Of a stretch of DNA of 37,145 nucleotides, positions 9,476 to 16,904 are shown in pieces; within the stretch, counting starts at the first letter, position 1; each line of letters begins with the position of its first letter. The notes under the pieces were generated by a model. That model was not told the origin of the DNA, searched no databases, and worked only from the letters and a program-made list of their open reading frames with translations. The position numbers and the translations under genes are program-made. The DNA is from Thermoleophilia bacterium (GTDB lineage: Bacteria; Actinomycetota; Thermoleophilia; Gaiellales; Gaiellaceae). The stretch is taken from contig JAICJI010000019.1 in the NCBI GenBank assembly GCA_025928515.1, positions 1 through 37,145 of the forward strand, in the 5' to 3' direction.

Positions 9476-10351
9476 TCAGCCGCGCGGGAAACGAACGCGT
9501 ACCGCGAGGCCGTGGCCCGGTTCGCTCGTTGCGTCCACCTCGCCTCCCGCGGAGGTGACGACGTGCTTGACGATTGCGAGGCCAAGACCCGTGCCTCGAC
9601 TCGTCCGGGCCTGGTCGCCGCGGTAGAAGCGCTCGAACAGCCGCGGGAGATCGACGGCAGCGACACCCTTGCCGTCGTCCGAGACCGCGATGAACGGGCC
9701 CTCGTCCGACTGCGACACCTCGACGACGCACGTGCTCCCCGGCCCGGCGTAGCGGATCGAGTTCGCGAGCAGGTTCTCGACCACGACCCGGAGCATCCGC
9801 GGCCGCAGCGGCAGCGCGACGCCGCCGTCCGCGCGCACCTCCACCGAGATCTGCGCGTGGTTCGCTCGCTCCTCGAACGAGGCGGCGACCTCCTCCACCA
9901 CCGGCTGCGCGGCCGTGCGGCCGAGCGAGACGACCTCGCGCCCTGTCTCGAGCTCGCCGAGGAAGAGCACGTCGTCGATCAGCTCCCGCGCCTGCTCGAC
10001 CTCCTGCCGCGCCTGCTCCATCAGGGCGTCGACGTCGGATCCGGGCAGCGTCGCGCTCTCGAGCAGCACGAGCAGCCGCGCGAGCGGCGTGCGCAGCTCG
10101 TGTGAGACCGCCGCGGTGAAGCCGGCGCGCAGCTCCTGGTACGCCGGAAGCTCTGGCGCAGATTCGAGGAAGAGGACGAGGAGCTCCGGACGAGCTGCGG
10201 TCTGCTCCTCACCGAGCCGCCGGCCCGGCTCCGCGCCGCCCAGGGTGCTCGCCGCGGCACGGTTGGCCGCCACGATTCTCCGCTCGCTGTCGAGCACGAC
10301 GACGGGGGCGTCGGAGCCTTCGACGACGGCTCTGGCCCGTTCTTCGTTCAC
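9476..10351 (-). CDS. PhoR-like sensor histidine kinase without membrane segments
   Basis: 291 residues from GTG 10351 (GAAGAAG lies just upstream). An N-terminal PAS-like segment (about 5-45: VVVLDSERRIVAANRAA) is followed by a HisKA domain with VSHELRTPL and phospho-acceptor His84, N-box ENLLANSIRYAG (192-203), and HATPase motifs SDDGKGV and GTGLGLAIVKHV. No transmembrane helix is visible, so it should be cytoplasmic, unlike E. coli PhoR or mycobacterial SenX3. It is divergent from the OmpR-family regulator at 10401 and beside pstSCAB, so it is probably its partner in phosphate sensing. What it senses is not evident from sequence. Confidence 0.88.
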   Translation of the reverse strand: MNEERARAVVEGSDAPVVVLDSERRIVAANRAAASTLGGAEPGRRLGEEQTAARPELLVLFLESAPELPAYQELRAGFTAAVSHELRTPLARLLVLLESATLPGSDVDALMEQARQEVEQARELIDDVLFLGELETGREVVSLGRTAAQPVVEEVAASFEERANHAQISVEVRADGGVALPLRPRMLRVVVENLLANSIRYAGPGSTCVVEVSQSDEGPFIAVSDDGKGVAAVDLPRLFERFYRGDQARTSRGTGLGLAIVKHVVTSAGGEVDATSEPGHGLAVRVRFPRG

Positions 10352-10378
10352 CGCTTCTTCACCATCCGTCTACCCTTC
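10346..10378 (+). promoter_or_regulatory. Three PHO-box-like direct repeats before the response regulator
   Basis: Units start exactly 11 nt apart: GTTCACC at 10346, CTTCACC at 10357 and GTCTACC at 10368, each followed by four less conserved bases. This is the form of the actinobacterial PHO box bound by PhoP. The site lies 22 bp before the regulator ATG and overlaps the GTG start of the divergent kinase gene, so autoregulation of both genes is likely. Binding is inferred. Confidence 0.62.
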
Positions 10379-10400
10379 GCCAACGGAGCCGCAGCCGATA

Positions 10401-11111
10401 ATGGACACAAGCATGCCGAAGGTTCTGATCGTCGAGGATGACGAGGTCATTGCACAGGGGATGGCGCGGCATCTCGGGGCCGCCGGCTTCGACCCGGTCA
10501 CGGTCGGCAACGGCACGCAGGGTCTGGCCCGGCTCCGCTACGAGAAGCCGGACGTCTGCGTGCTCGACCTGATGCTGCCGGGCGTCGACGGCTGGAAGCT
10601 GATCGAGACGGCCCGTGACGAGGGGATCGGCACGCCGATCGTCGTCGTCTCCGCTCGCGGCACCGAGCACGATCGCGTGCACGCGCTCGAGATCGGGGCC
10701 GACGACTACCTCGTCAAGCCGTTCTCGATGAAGGAGCTCGTCGCCCGTGTGCGTGCAGCGTCTCGGCGGGCGCTGCGCCGGGAGGAGACACCCCGCGGCG
10801 AGCCGATCGAGATCGAGGAGCTCCGCATCGACCCGCTCGAGGTGCAGGCGTACGTCGACAACCGGAGCGCCAAGCTGACGCCGACGGAGTTCCGGCTCCT
10901 CTACCAGCTCGCCCTCGACCGCGGCCGCGTCGTCACGCGCGACGAGCTGCTGCAGAAGCTGTGGGGCCGGCGCGAGTCGCATCGCGACCGCACCGTGGAC
11001 GTCTTCGTCCGCCGGCTCCGCGAGAAGGTCGACCGCCCGGCGTCGAGCCACACCTTCATCCAGACGCGCTACGGCGTCGGATACCGGCTCGAGCCGGTCG
11101 CGAAGGCATAG
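10401..11111 (+). CDS. OmpR-family response regulator, PhoB/PhoP-like
   Basis: 236 residues. The receiver domain has the acidic pocket (VEDDE, 11-15), phospho-acceptor Asp56 in VLDLMLPG and Lys106 in YLVKPFS. The C-terminal winged-helix DNA-binding domain is marked by LTPTEFRLL and the terminal YGVGYRLEP. Start ATG 10401; ATG 10413 would remove four residues. It is divergent from the kinase with only 49 bp between, and that gap carries GTTCACC-type repeats. Position beside pst and phoU indicates the phosphate-starvation regulator, by context rather than by sequence alone. Its stop is one base from that of the next, convergent gene. Confidence 0.92.
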   Translation: MDTSMPKVLIVEDDEVIAQGMARHLGAAGFDPVTVGNGTQGLARLRYEKPDVCVLDLMLPGVDGWKLIETARDEGIGTPIVVVSARGTEHDRVHALEIGADDYLVKPFSMKELVARVRAASRRALRREETPRGEPIEIEELRIDPLEVQAYVDNRSAKLTPTEFRLLYQLALDRGRVVTRDELLQKLWGRRESHRDRTVDVFVRRLREKVDRPASSHTFIQTRYGVGYRLEPVAKA

Positions 11112-11112
11112 C

Positions 11113-11412
11113 TCACTCCGAGTCGTACGGCTGCGGCTGCAGTCCGGTCTCGACCTCGCGGCGCCCGTCGGCCTCGTAGACGAGGTCGACCGCCTCGTGC
11201 TTGCGGTACGTGCCCGCGATCCCGAGCCACATCGAAGCCCAGCGCCAGAATCCGAGCTTCCCCTCCTGGGCGAGCGGACGCGGGAAGACGACCGAGCGTC
11301 CCTCCAGCTCGAAGTCGCGCCCGGGCACCTGCCGGACGCCGCCGACGTAGACGTCGAAGACGGAGGGGACGTGCTCGGGCAGTTCGATCCGCGTGCGTTG
11401 GGACACCTTCAT
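11113..11412 (-). CDS. Small conserved hypothetical protein (99 aa)
   Basis: 99 residues starting MKVSQRTRIELPEHVPSVF. The composition is protein-like, with regular beta-type stretches (FDVYVGGVRQVPGRDFELEG) and a tryptophan-rich centre (LGFWRWASMWLGIAGTY, about 58-74) that could be a membrane-facing helix. I recall similar proteins in related actinobacteria but know no function. It lies convergent with the response regulator (1 bp between stops) and divergent from coxB, with 13 bp between the two start codons. A longer reading from 11550 overlaps coxB and was rejected. Confidence 0.7.
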   Translation of the reverse strand: MKVSQRTRIELPEHVPSVFDVYVGGVRQVPGRDFELEGRSVVFPRPLAQEGKLGFWRWASMWLGIAGTYRKHEAVDLVYEADGRREVETGLQPQPYDSE

Positions 11413-11425
11413 AGAATGCCTTCGC

Positions 11426-12418
11426 GTGCGCTGGAAGCTGCCGTCCTTCGTCCTCGCCGTGCTGCTCGCGCTTGCGACGGCGGGCGTCGCCACAGCCGCG
11501 AACGGTGGCTTCACGCCTGTGCAGCCCGAGTCGCCGAACGCGAGCCACACCCAGACCGCGTACTACGTCATCCTCGGTTTCACGTCGGCGATCTTCGTGA
11601 TCGTCGAGGGGCTGCTCGTCGCCTTCATCGTCAAGTACCGCCGGCGCGGCCGCTCGCGCGAGGTCGAGGGAGCGCAGGTTCACGGCCACACGCGCCTCGA
11701 GCTGATCTGGACGGTGATCCCGGTCGTGATTCTCTGCGTGATCGGTGTCGTCGTCTTCCTCGAGCTGCCGAACATCGACAGCGCCCCGGCTTCCACGGAC
11801 CCGATCCACATCACGGTCGAGGGTCACCAGTTCTACTGGCAGTTCGACTACGTCGACTCGCCGAACCACGCCCGATCGATCGGGACGATGCACGTCCCCG
11901 TCGGCCAGGTCGTCGACCTCAAGGTCGTCTCGCCCGACGTCATCCACAGCTGGTGGGTGCCGGCGCTCGGGGGCAAGATCCAGGCGATCCCGGGACGCGT
12001 CAACCACTTCTGGTTCAGGGCGAACAAGGCGGGCAGCTACGAGGGCCAGTGCGCCGAGCTCTGCGGCGTCTTCCACGCGTCGATGCGCGCGGTCGTGCAG
12101 GCCGAGTCGCAGCAGTCGTACCAGCACTTCGTCTCGAAGTACGGCCCGGAGACGATCGGGAAGCAAGAGTGGAACGGCGTCTGCGCGAGCTGCCACGGCA
12201 ACCTGGGGCAGGGCGGCTACGGGCCGTCGATCGCGAGCAACACGCTCCTCAAGCAGGTGGCGGGGCTCGACGTGATCCTCCGCAACGGCTTCACGGGCTC
12301 GCTGGGGGCGATGCCGCCCGTCGGCAAGACCTGGACGCACGGGCAGATCGCGAGCCTCGTCGCGTACATGAGGAAGCACATCTACAGCGCCTCCGCGGGA
12401 GCGACGAGTGGCGGCTAG
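11426..12418 (+). CDS. ctaC: Cytochrome c oxidase subunit II with fused cytochrome c domain (caa3 type)
   Basis: 330 residues from GTG 11426. Signal peptide (about 1-25), two transmembrane helices (about 46-70 and 93-113), then the periplasmic cupredoxin domain. CuA ligands: His174 in DVIHSWW and C209-AEL-C213-GVF-H217-AS-M220. A C-terminal cytochrome c domain carries CASCH (253-257) and a likely axial Met296 (LGAMPP). This makes it a caa3-type oxidase that takes electrons through its own haem. The ATG at 11393 is in frame but would run over the start of the divergent 99-aa gene. It overlaps coxA by 11 bp. Confidence 0.93.
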   Translation: MRWKLPSFVLAVLLALATAGVATAANGGFTPVQPESPNASHTQTAYYVILGFTSAIFVIVEGLLVAFIVKYRRRGRSREVEGAQVHGHTRLELIWTVIPVVILCVIGVVVFLELPNIDSAPASTDPIHITVEGHQFYWQFDYVDSPNHARSIGTMHVPVGQVVDLKVVSPDVIHSWWVPALGGKIQAIPGRVNHFWFRANKAGSYEGQCAELCGVFHASMRAVVQAESQQSYQHFVSKYGPETIGKQEWNGVCASCHGNLGQGGYGPSIASNTLLKQVAGLDVILRNGFTGSLGAMPPVGKTWTHGQIASLVAYMRKHIYSASAGATSGG

Positions 12419-14057
12419 GTCCGAAGCGGTCTATCCCGTGGGCTGGAAGAGCGGTCGCGTTGCGAGCTGGCTCGTCACGGTCGACCACAAGCGGATCGGG
12501 ATCCTGTACATCGGGACCTCGCTCATGTGGTTCGTCGCGGGCGGGATCCTCGCGATCCTCATGCGCTCGCAGCTCGCCACGCCCGGCGAGAAGTTCCTGA
12601 CGAAGAACTCCTACAACGAGGTCATGACGATGCACGGGACGACGATGATCTTCCTCGTCGTCATCCCGATCCTGGCGGGCTTCGCGAACTTCCTCGTGCC
12701 GCTGATGATCGGAGCGCGCGACATGGCGTTCCCGCGCCTCAACGCGCTCTCGTACTGGCTCTTCCTGCTCGGCGGGATCGTCCTCTGGCTCAGCTGGTTC
12801 GCCAAGGGTGGCGCGCCGCACGCGGGCTGGTGGTCGTACCCGACGCTGTCCGAGAACTTCCCCTACACGAGCCCCGGCCACGGCCAGGACTACTGGATCC
12901 TCAGCATCCACATCCTCACGCTGTCGTCGCTGCTCGGAGCGATCAACTTCATCGTCACGATCCACAACATGCGGGCGCCCGGGATGACGTGGATGCGGAT
13001 GCCGCTCTTCGTCTGGGCGATCGAGACGTACGCGATCGTGCTGCTCGTCGCGCTGCCGGCGCTATCGGCCGCAGTGACCCTGCTGCTGCTCGACCGCACG
13101 GTCGGGACGCACTTCTTCATCCCCTCGCACGGCGGGAGCATCGTGCTCTACCAGCACATGTTCTGGTTCTTCGGCCACCCAGAGGTCTACGTCATGGTGC
13201 TGCCGGTCTTCGGGATGATTTCCGAGATCCTGCCGGTCTTCTCGCGCAAGCCGATCTTCGGCTACAAGGCGGTCGCGTTCTCGACACTCGGGATCGCCTT
13301 CTTCTCGATGCTCGTGTGGGCGCACCACATGTTCACGACCGGGCTCGGGACGGGCCTCGACAGCTTCTTCATGATCTCGTCGATGATCATCGCGGTCCCG
13401 ACCGGGATCAAGATCTTCAACTGGATCGCCACGACCTGGCGCGGGAACCTGATCTTGGACACGCCGATGCTGTTCGCGCTCGGCTTCATCGCGCTCTTCA
13501 CGATGGGCGGCCTGTCGGGGATCTTCCTCGCGGCCTTCCCCGTCGACTGGCAGCTCAACGACTCGTACTACGTCGTCGCCCACTTCCACTACGTCCTCTT
13601 CGGCGGCTCGGCCTTCGGCTTCTTCGGCGGCCTCTACTACTGGTGGCCGAAGATGTTCGGGCGGATGCTCGACGAGCGCCTCGGCAAGTGGCACTTCTGG
13701 CTGCTCTTCGTCGGGTTCAACATGACCTTCCTGCCGCAGCACATGCTTGGGTTGCTCGGGATGGTGCGGAGGGTGTACACGTACCACCACGGTGGGCTCT
13801 GGGAGGCGTACAACCTGATCTCGACGATCGGCTCCGGCGTGATGGCGTTGGCGACGCTCGTCTTCCTCGTCAACATCTGGCGGGCGCACGTCCTGCGCAA
13901 GGGCGTGCGGGCCGGGAACGACCCTTGGCTCGGCGACACGCTCGAGTGGTACACGACGTCGCCGCCTCCGGCCCACAACTTCGACAGCGTCCCGTACGTG
14001 ACGAGCGCACGGCCGCTGCGCGACCTGCGGCGGCGCCTCGCGGAGCAACCGCAATGA
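12408..14057 (+). CDS. ctaD: Cytochrome c oxidase subunit I
   Basis: 549 residues, GTG start inside the end of the subunit II gene. It reduces O2 at the haem a3-CuB centre and pumps protons. Visible ligands: His76 (EVMTMHG) for low-spin haem, GHPEVY (256-261) with the His-Tyr pair and the D-channel Glu259, His306-His307 (WAHHMFTTG) for CuB, and YYVVAHFHYVLFG for the haem axial histidines. PTGIKIFNW carries the K-channel Lys. About 12 hydrophobic helices. The usual MPRR of the GLLGMPRRVYTY signature reads MVRR here. Its stop overlaps the ctaB ATG (ATGA). No subunit III gene is present in the window. Confidence 0.96.
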   Translation: MAARSEAVYPVGWKSGRVASWLVTVDHKRIGILYIGTSLMWFVAGGILAILMRSQLATPGEKFLTKNSYNEVMTMHGTTMIFLVVIPILAGFANFLVPLMIGARDMAFPRLNALSYWLFLLGGIVLWLSWFAKGGAPHAGWWSYPTLSENFPYTSPGHGQDYWILSIHILTLSSLLGAINFIVTIHNMRAPGMTWMRMPLFVWAIETYAIVLLVALPALSAAVTLLLLDRTVGTHFFIPSHGGSIVLYQHMFWFFGHPEVYVMVLPVFGMISEILPVFSRKPIFGYKAVAFSTLGIAFFSMLVWAHHMFTTGLGTGLDSFFMISSMIIAVPTGIKIFNWIATTWRGNLILDTPMLFALGFIALFTMGGLSGIFLAAFPVDWQLNDSYYVVAHFHYVLFGGSAFGFFGGLYYWWPKMFGRMLDERLGKWHFWLLFVGFNMTFLPQHMLGLLGMVRRVYTYHHGGLWEAYNLISTIGSGVMALATLVFLVNIWRAHVLRKGVRAGNDPWLGDTLEWYTTSPPPAHNFDSVPYVTSARPLRDLRRRLAEQPQ

Positions 14058-15247
14058 GGACCGAGCTCGCGCCCGGGCCATGGCTCCGCCTGTCGGCTCT
14101 GGTCGCGGCGGGCGGGACGCTCCTTGCGGTCATCTCCGGCGCCGAGGGGTTGGGAACGGCGCACAGGCTGCTCGCGGCGCTCGTGGCACCGCCGCTGGCT
14201 GCCCTCATCGTCTCGGCCTGGTATGCGCACCGGCGGCTCGTGCCGGCGACGCTCGCGGCCTCGGCTCTGTTCGCGAGCGCCGCTGCGGTTCCGGGGCCGC
14301 ATGCCCACTCCGGGCTCGCTGCTTTTGCGTTGGCGGCGCTCGTGGTCGTCGTCGCGGAGAGCTTCCGCGGCGAGCGCGTCGCGTGGGGGTCGTGGCGCGA
14401 CTATGTGGCGCTGACGAAGCCGCGGATCATGTCGCTCCTGCTGATCACCGGCTTCTGCGGGCTGATCGTCGGCGCGCGCGGTTGGCCGGGGACGGGCCTC
14501 GCCGTCGCGGCGATGCTCGGGCTCGCGCTCGCCTGCGGGGGCGCCTCGGCGCTCAACCACGTCCTCGACCGCGACATCGATCCGTTGATGGGAAAGCGGA
14601 CGAGCTCACGCCCTGTCGCGTCGGGCCGCGTGGCGCCGAGCCGCGCACTCGAGTTCGGCCTCGCGCTGTCGGCGCTCTCGTTCGTCCTGCTCGCGAGCAC
14701 CGTCAACGTGCTGGCCGCCGTGCTCGCGCTGGTGGGGAACCTCTTCTACGTCCTGGTGTACACGCGCTGGCTGAAGCGCTCGACGTCGCAGAACATCGTG
14801 ATCGGCGGCGCCGCCGGAGCCGTACCGCCGCTCGTCGGCTGGGCTGCTGCCACCGGGCACGTCGGCATCGCCGCCTTGCTCCTCTTCACGATCGTCTTCG
14901 TCTGGACGCCGCCGCATTTCTGGGCGCTTGCGCTGCTGATCAAGGACAACTACGCGAACGCGCGCGTGCCGATGCTGCCCGTGGTGCGGGGCGATCGGAC
15001 GACCGCACGCCAGATCGTCCTCTACTCGGTGGCACTCGTGGGGGCGACGCTGCTGCCCTGGGCGTGGGGCGGCGCCGGGCCGTTGTACGTCGTTTGCGCT
15101 CTCGCCCTCGGGGCCGTGTTCGTCTGGCTTGCCGAGCAGTTGCGGCGCGACACGACGCGGCAGCGCGCGATGCTCCTCTTCCACTACTCGCTCCTCTACC
15201 TCGCGCTCCTGTTCGCGGCCCTCGCCGTCGACGCGGTTATCGGCTGA
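14054..15247 (+). CDS. ctaB: Protohaem IX farnesyltransferase (haem O synthase) with N-terminal membrane extension
   Basis: 397 residues against about 300 for typical CtaB. The UbiA-type domain begins near residue 113 (YVALTKPRIMS). It has the prenyl-diphosphate motif NHVLDRDID (169-177), followed by SSRPVASGRV and a second conserved loop YTRWLKRSTSQN. The first 110 residues form about four hydrophobic segments (12-30, 36-56, 62-78, 86-102) with an AHRLL motif reminiscent of the His-Arg of haem A synthase; a degenerate CtaA half is possible but unproven. Start ATG 14054 overlaps the ctaD stop; the upstream in-frame reading over ctaD is shadow. It supplies haem O for the adjacent oxidase. Confidence 0.92.
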   Translation: MRTELAPGPWLRLSALVAAGGTLLAVISGAEGLGTAHRLLAALVAPPLAALIVSAWYAHRRLVPATLAASALFASAAAVPGPHAHSGLAAFALAALVVVVAESFRGERVAWGSWRDYVALTKPRIMSLLLITGFCGLIVGARGWPGTGLAVAAMLGLALACGGASALNHVLDRDIDPLMGKRTSSRPVASGRVAPSRALEFGLALSALSFVLLASTVNVLAAVLALVGNLFYVLVYTRWLKRSTSQNIVIGGAAGAVPPLVGWAAATGHVGIAALLLFTIVFVWTPPHFWALALLIKDNYANARVPMLPVVRGDRTTARQIVLYSVALVGATLLPWAWGGAGPLYVVCALALGAVFVWLAEQLRRDTTRQRAMLLFHYSLLYLALLFAALAVDAVIG

Positions 15248-15363
15248 TGGATCCCGAGCTCGCTCGCCGGAACGTCCGCATGGGCTGGATGCTCTTCGGC
15301 ATCTTCATCCTGCTCTTCGCCGGCACGGTCGGGATCGCGCTGCTTTACCTCCACTTCCAGTAG
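15247..15363 (+). CDS. Small single-pass membrane protein of the oxidase operon (38 aa)
   Basis: 38 codons: a short charged N-terminus (MDPELARRNVRMG) then one hydrophobic helix (about 14-34). The ATG shares one base with the ctaB stop (TGATG), and its TAG shares one base with the GTG of the amidase (TAGTG). Such tiny membrane proteins occur as accessory subunits in aa3/caa3 operons, and the seamless overlaps argue that it is translated. Function is inferred only from context. Confidence 0.68.
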   Translation: MDPELARRNVRMGWMLFGIFILLFAGTVGIALLYLHFQ

Positions 15364-16496
15364 TGGACGGCATCTGGCTGGCGCGTCCGGAGCGGCCGCG
15401 TGCGGGCGAGCCGGTGGCGGTGAAGGACCTGCTGGACACGGCCGGGCTGGCGACGACTTACGGGTCGGCTTTGTTCGCCGACCAGGTGCCGGCGCTGAGC
15501 GCGGAGTCGGTGCTGCGCATCGAGGCGGCCGGCTATGCGGTCGCCGGGAAGACGAATTTGCACGAGTTCGCGTACGGGATCTCGTCGCAGAACCCGCACT
15601 ACGGCACGGTGCCGAACCCGACCGCGCCCGGGCGGCTGGCGGGCGGCTCGAGCGGCGGGTCTGCGGCGGCGGTCGCGGTCGGCGACGTCGAGCTCGCGCT
15701 CGGCACCGACTCGGCGGGGTCGATCCGGATCCCGGCGGCGTGGTGCGGCGTCGTCGGCTTCAAGCCGACGCACGGGCTCGTCCCGGTCGAAGGCTGCTTC
15801 CCGCTCGCGCCGAGCTACGACGTCGTCGGCCCGATGGCGTCGTCGGTCGACGGTTGCGAGCGACTGCTGCAGGTGCTCGCGCCGGGGTTCGAGCCGGCCG
15901 CGTTGGAGTCCCTCGAGGAGCTCGAGGTCGGCGTTGCCTGGCTCGATCGCGCGGATCCGCTGGTGCGCGAGCGCGTGGCGGTGGCGGCCGCGCTCTTCCC
16001 TCGGCGGCGCGAGCTCGAGCTGCCGCTCGCTCCCTCGAATCGGGCAGACTTCATGCGCGAGGCCGCCGACGTCCACCGCGCGCTGTTCCCGGGCAACGAG
16101 GAGCTGTATGGCGAGAACGTCCGCAGCAAGATCGAACGCTGCCTTCGGGTCACGGATGCCGAGGTCGCGGCGGCCGAGCGCGAGCGTGCCGAGTACCGCG
16201 AGCGGATGGCGGAGGCAGCCGGCGGGCTCGACCTGCTCGTGACGCCGACGGTCGCGTTCGTCGCGCCGCCGGCTGATGTCGACGAGCTCGAGATGCGCGG
16301 GGTTGGGACTTCTTTGACGTACCCGTCGAGTGCGCTCGGCTGGCCGGCGCTCGCGCTCCCGTGCGGATCGGCCGAGGACGGTTTGCCTGCATCCGTGCAG
16401 CTCACCGCGCCCGCGAGGAGGGACGCGCGCGTCCTCGCCGGCGGCCGGTTGCTCGAGTCCCTCCTCGGTCCCGACCGGACGCGTTCTTCCTTGTAA
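15363..16496 (+). CDS. Amidase-signature family hydrolase
   Basis: 377 residues from GTG 15363. It has the Ser-cisSer-Lys triad of the amidase-signature family: Lys21 in VAVKDLLDT, cis-Ser96 in GGSSGGSAAAVA, and nucleophile Ser120 in GTDSAGSIRIPAA. It is shorter than GatA (about 480), and no gatC/gatB lies nearby, so it is more likely a free amidase than a tRNA amidotransferase subunit. The substrate is unknown. Its start is fused to the stop of the 38-aa oxidase-operon gene. Its TAA stop (16494-16496) is supplied by palindrome B1, so the last residues may derive from an insertion. Confidence 0.87.
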   Translation: MDGIWLARPERPRAGEPVAVKDLLDTAGLATTYGSALFADQVPALSAESVLRIEAAGYAVAGKTNLHEFAYGISSQNPHYGTVPNPTAPGRLAGGSSGGSAAAVAVGDVELALGTDSAGSIRIPAAWCGVVGFKPTHGLVPVEGCFPLAPSYDVVGPMASSVDGCERLLQVLAPGFEPAALESLEELEVGVAWLDRADPLVRERVAVAAALFPRRRELELPLAPSNRADFMREAADVHRALFPGNEELYGENVRSKIERCLRVTDAEVAAAERERAEYRERMAEAAGGLDLLVTPTVAFVAPPADVDELEMRGVGTSLTYPSSALGWPALALPCGSAEDGLPASVQLTAPARRDARVLAGGRLLESLLGPDRTRSSL

Positions 16497-16507
16497 CAGA
16501 CTGTTAC
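16493..16507. repeat. Palindrome B1 (GTAACAGACTGTTAC), carrying two stop codons
   Basis: Perfect palindrome. Its plus-strand TAA (16494-16496) ends the amidase, and its minus-strand TAA (16506-16504) ends the convergent 104-aa gene. The left flank TTCCTT matches the outer flanks of A1, B2 and C2. Confidence 0.9.
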
Positions 16508-16818
16508 TTGGGTGGTGCGCGGTCTCGGAGGTGCGGCGTGGGTGGTGCGAGGAAGCGGAGAAGAATCGCCTCGGGCGGCGCGACGCGAAAGGCCACGTCC
16601 AGGGCCACGGTGGAGACAGGCGTCGGGGCCTGCCGGCGGAGGCGGCGTGCCGCGTGCACAAGGACTCTCACCTGTTCGTAACTCGGGCGGGGAAGGCCCA
16701 TGCGGGTGGCTGCGCGTCCGACGCAGCGGTTCATTTCGGCGATCGGAACCCTACGTTGCGACTGGCGTTCGATCTCGTCGAGTAGCCGGCGCGGGATTCG
16801 TGGAGCGAAGGAGAGCAT
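16504..16818 (-). CDS. Small basic protein (104 aa) with a winged-helix-like segment
   Basis: Not assignable to a named family. The product begins MLSFAPRIPRRLLDEIERQS and is strongly basic. Residues about 25-60 (PIAEMNRCVGRAATRMGLPR then PSYEQVRVLVHAARRLRR) look like a helix-turn-helix or winged helix of the kind seen at the N-terminus of some transposases (the PSY-x-x-VR pattern). Codon use is less GC3-biased than neighbours: CTA, CGA, CCA, CAA, AGG, GTT, AGA, AGT and ATT all occur, suggesting transfer. The ATG at 16818 has a promoter-like pair upstream. Its stop lies in palindrome B1, and B2 lies between it and opcA. A DNA-binding role, perhaps at the palindromes, is a hypothesis. Confidence 0.6.
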   Translation of the reverse strand: MLSFAPRIPRRLLDEIERQSQRRVPIAEMNRCVGRAATRMGLPRPSYEQVRVLVHAARRLRRQAPTPVSTVALDVAFRVAPPEAILLRFLAPPTPHLRDRAPPK

Positions 16819-16842
16819 GTCCCCACGATCGCGAGGTTTCCG

Positions 16843-16871
16843 TCAATAGTGCGTCGCAGCTCCGTCGCCAA
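16843..16871 (-). promoter_or_regulatory. Candidate promoter of the 104-aa gene
   Basis: On the minus strand TTGGCG (16871-16866), a 17-bp spacer and TATTGA (16848-16843) resemble sigma-70-type -35 and -10 hexamers. The predicted start of transcription would lie about 18 nt before the ATG. It is one of the few AT-rich spots here, and is a pattern match only. Confidence 0.35.
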
Positions 16872-16889
16872 AGCGCACGCTGAGCACAA

Positions 16890-16904
16890 GTAACAGTCTG
16901 TTAC
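16890..16904. repeat. Palindrome B2 (GTAACAGTCTGTTAC) downstream of opcA
   Basis: Perfect palindrome, 16 nt beyond the opcA stop. The flank towards opcA (AAGGAAAGACGTGGCCC) matches the outer flanks of C2 and A1 and the inner flank of C1. With B1 it forms a 24-bp perfect inverted repeat. Confidence 0.9.

Noticed and set aside
12527..14053. N-terminal 509-codon extension of ctaB over ctaD
   Set aside because: Out-of-frame shadow of ctaD; the ATG at 14054 overlaps the ctaD stop and starts membrane-protein-like sequence.
15363..16496. Amidase as GatA of the tRNA amidotransferase
   Set aside because: It is about 100 residues shorter than GatA, lies in an oxidase operon, and gatB and gatC are absent nearby.
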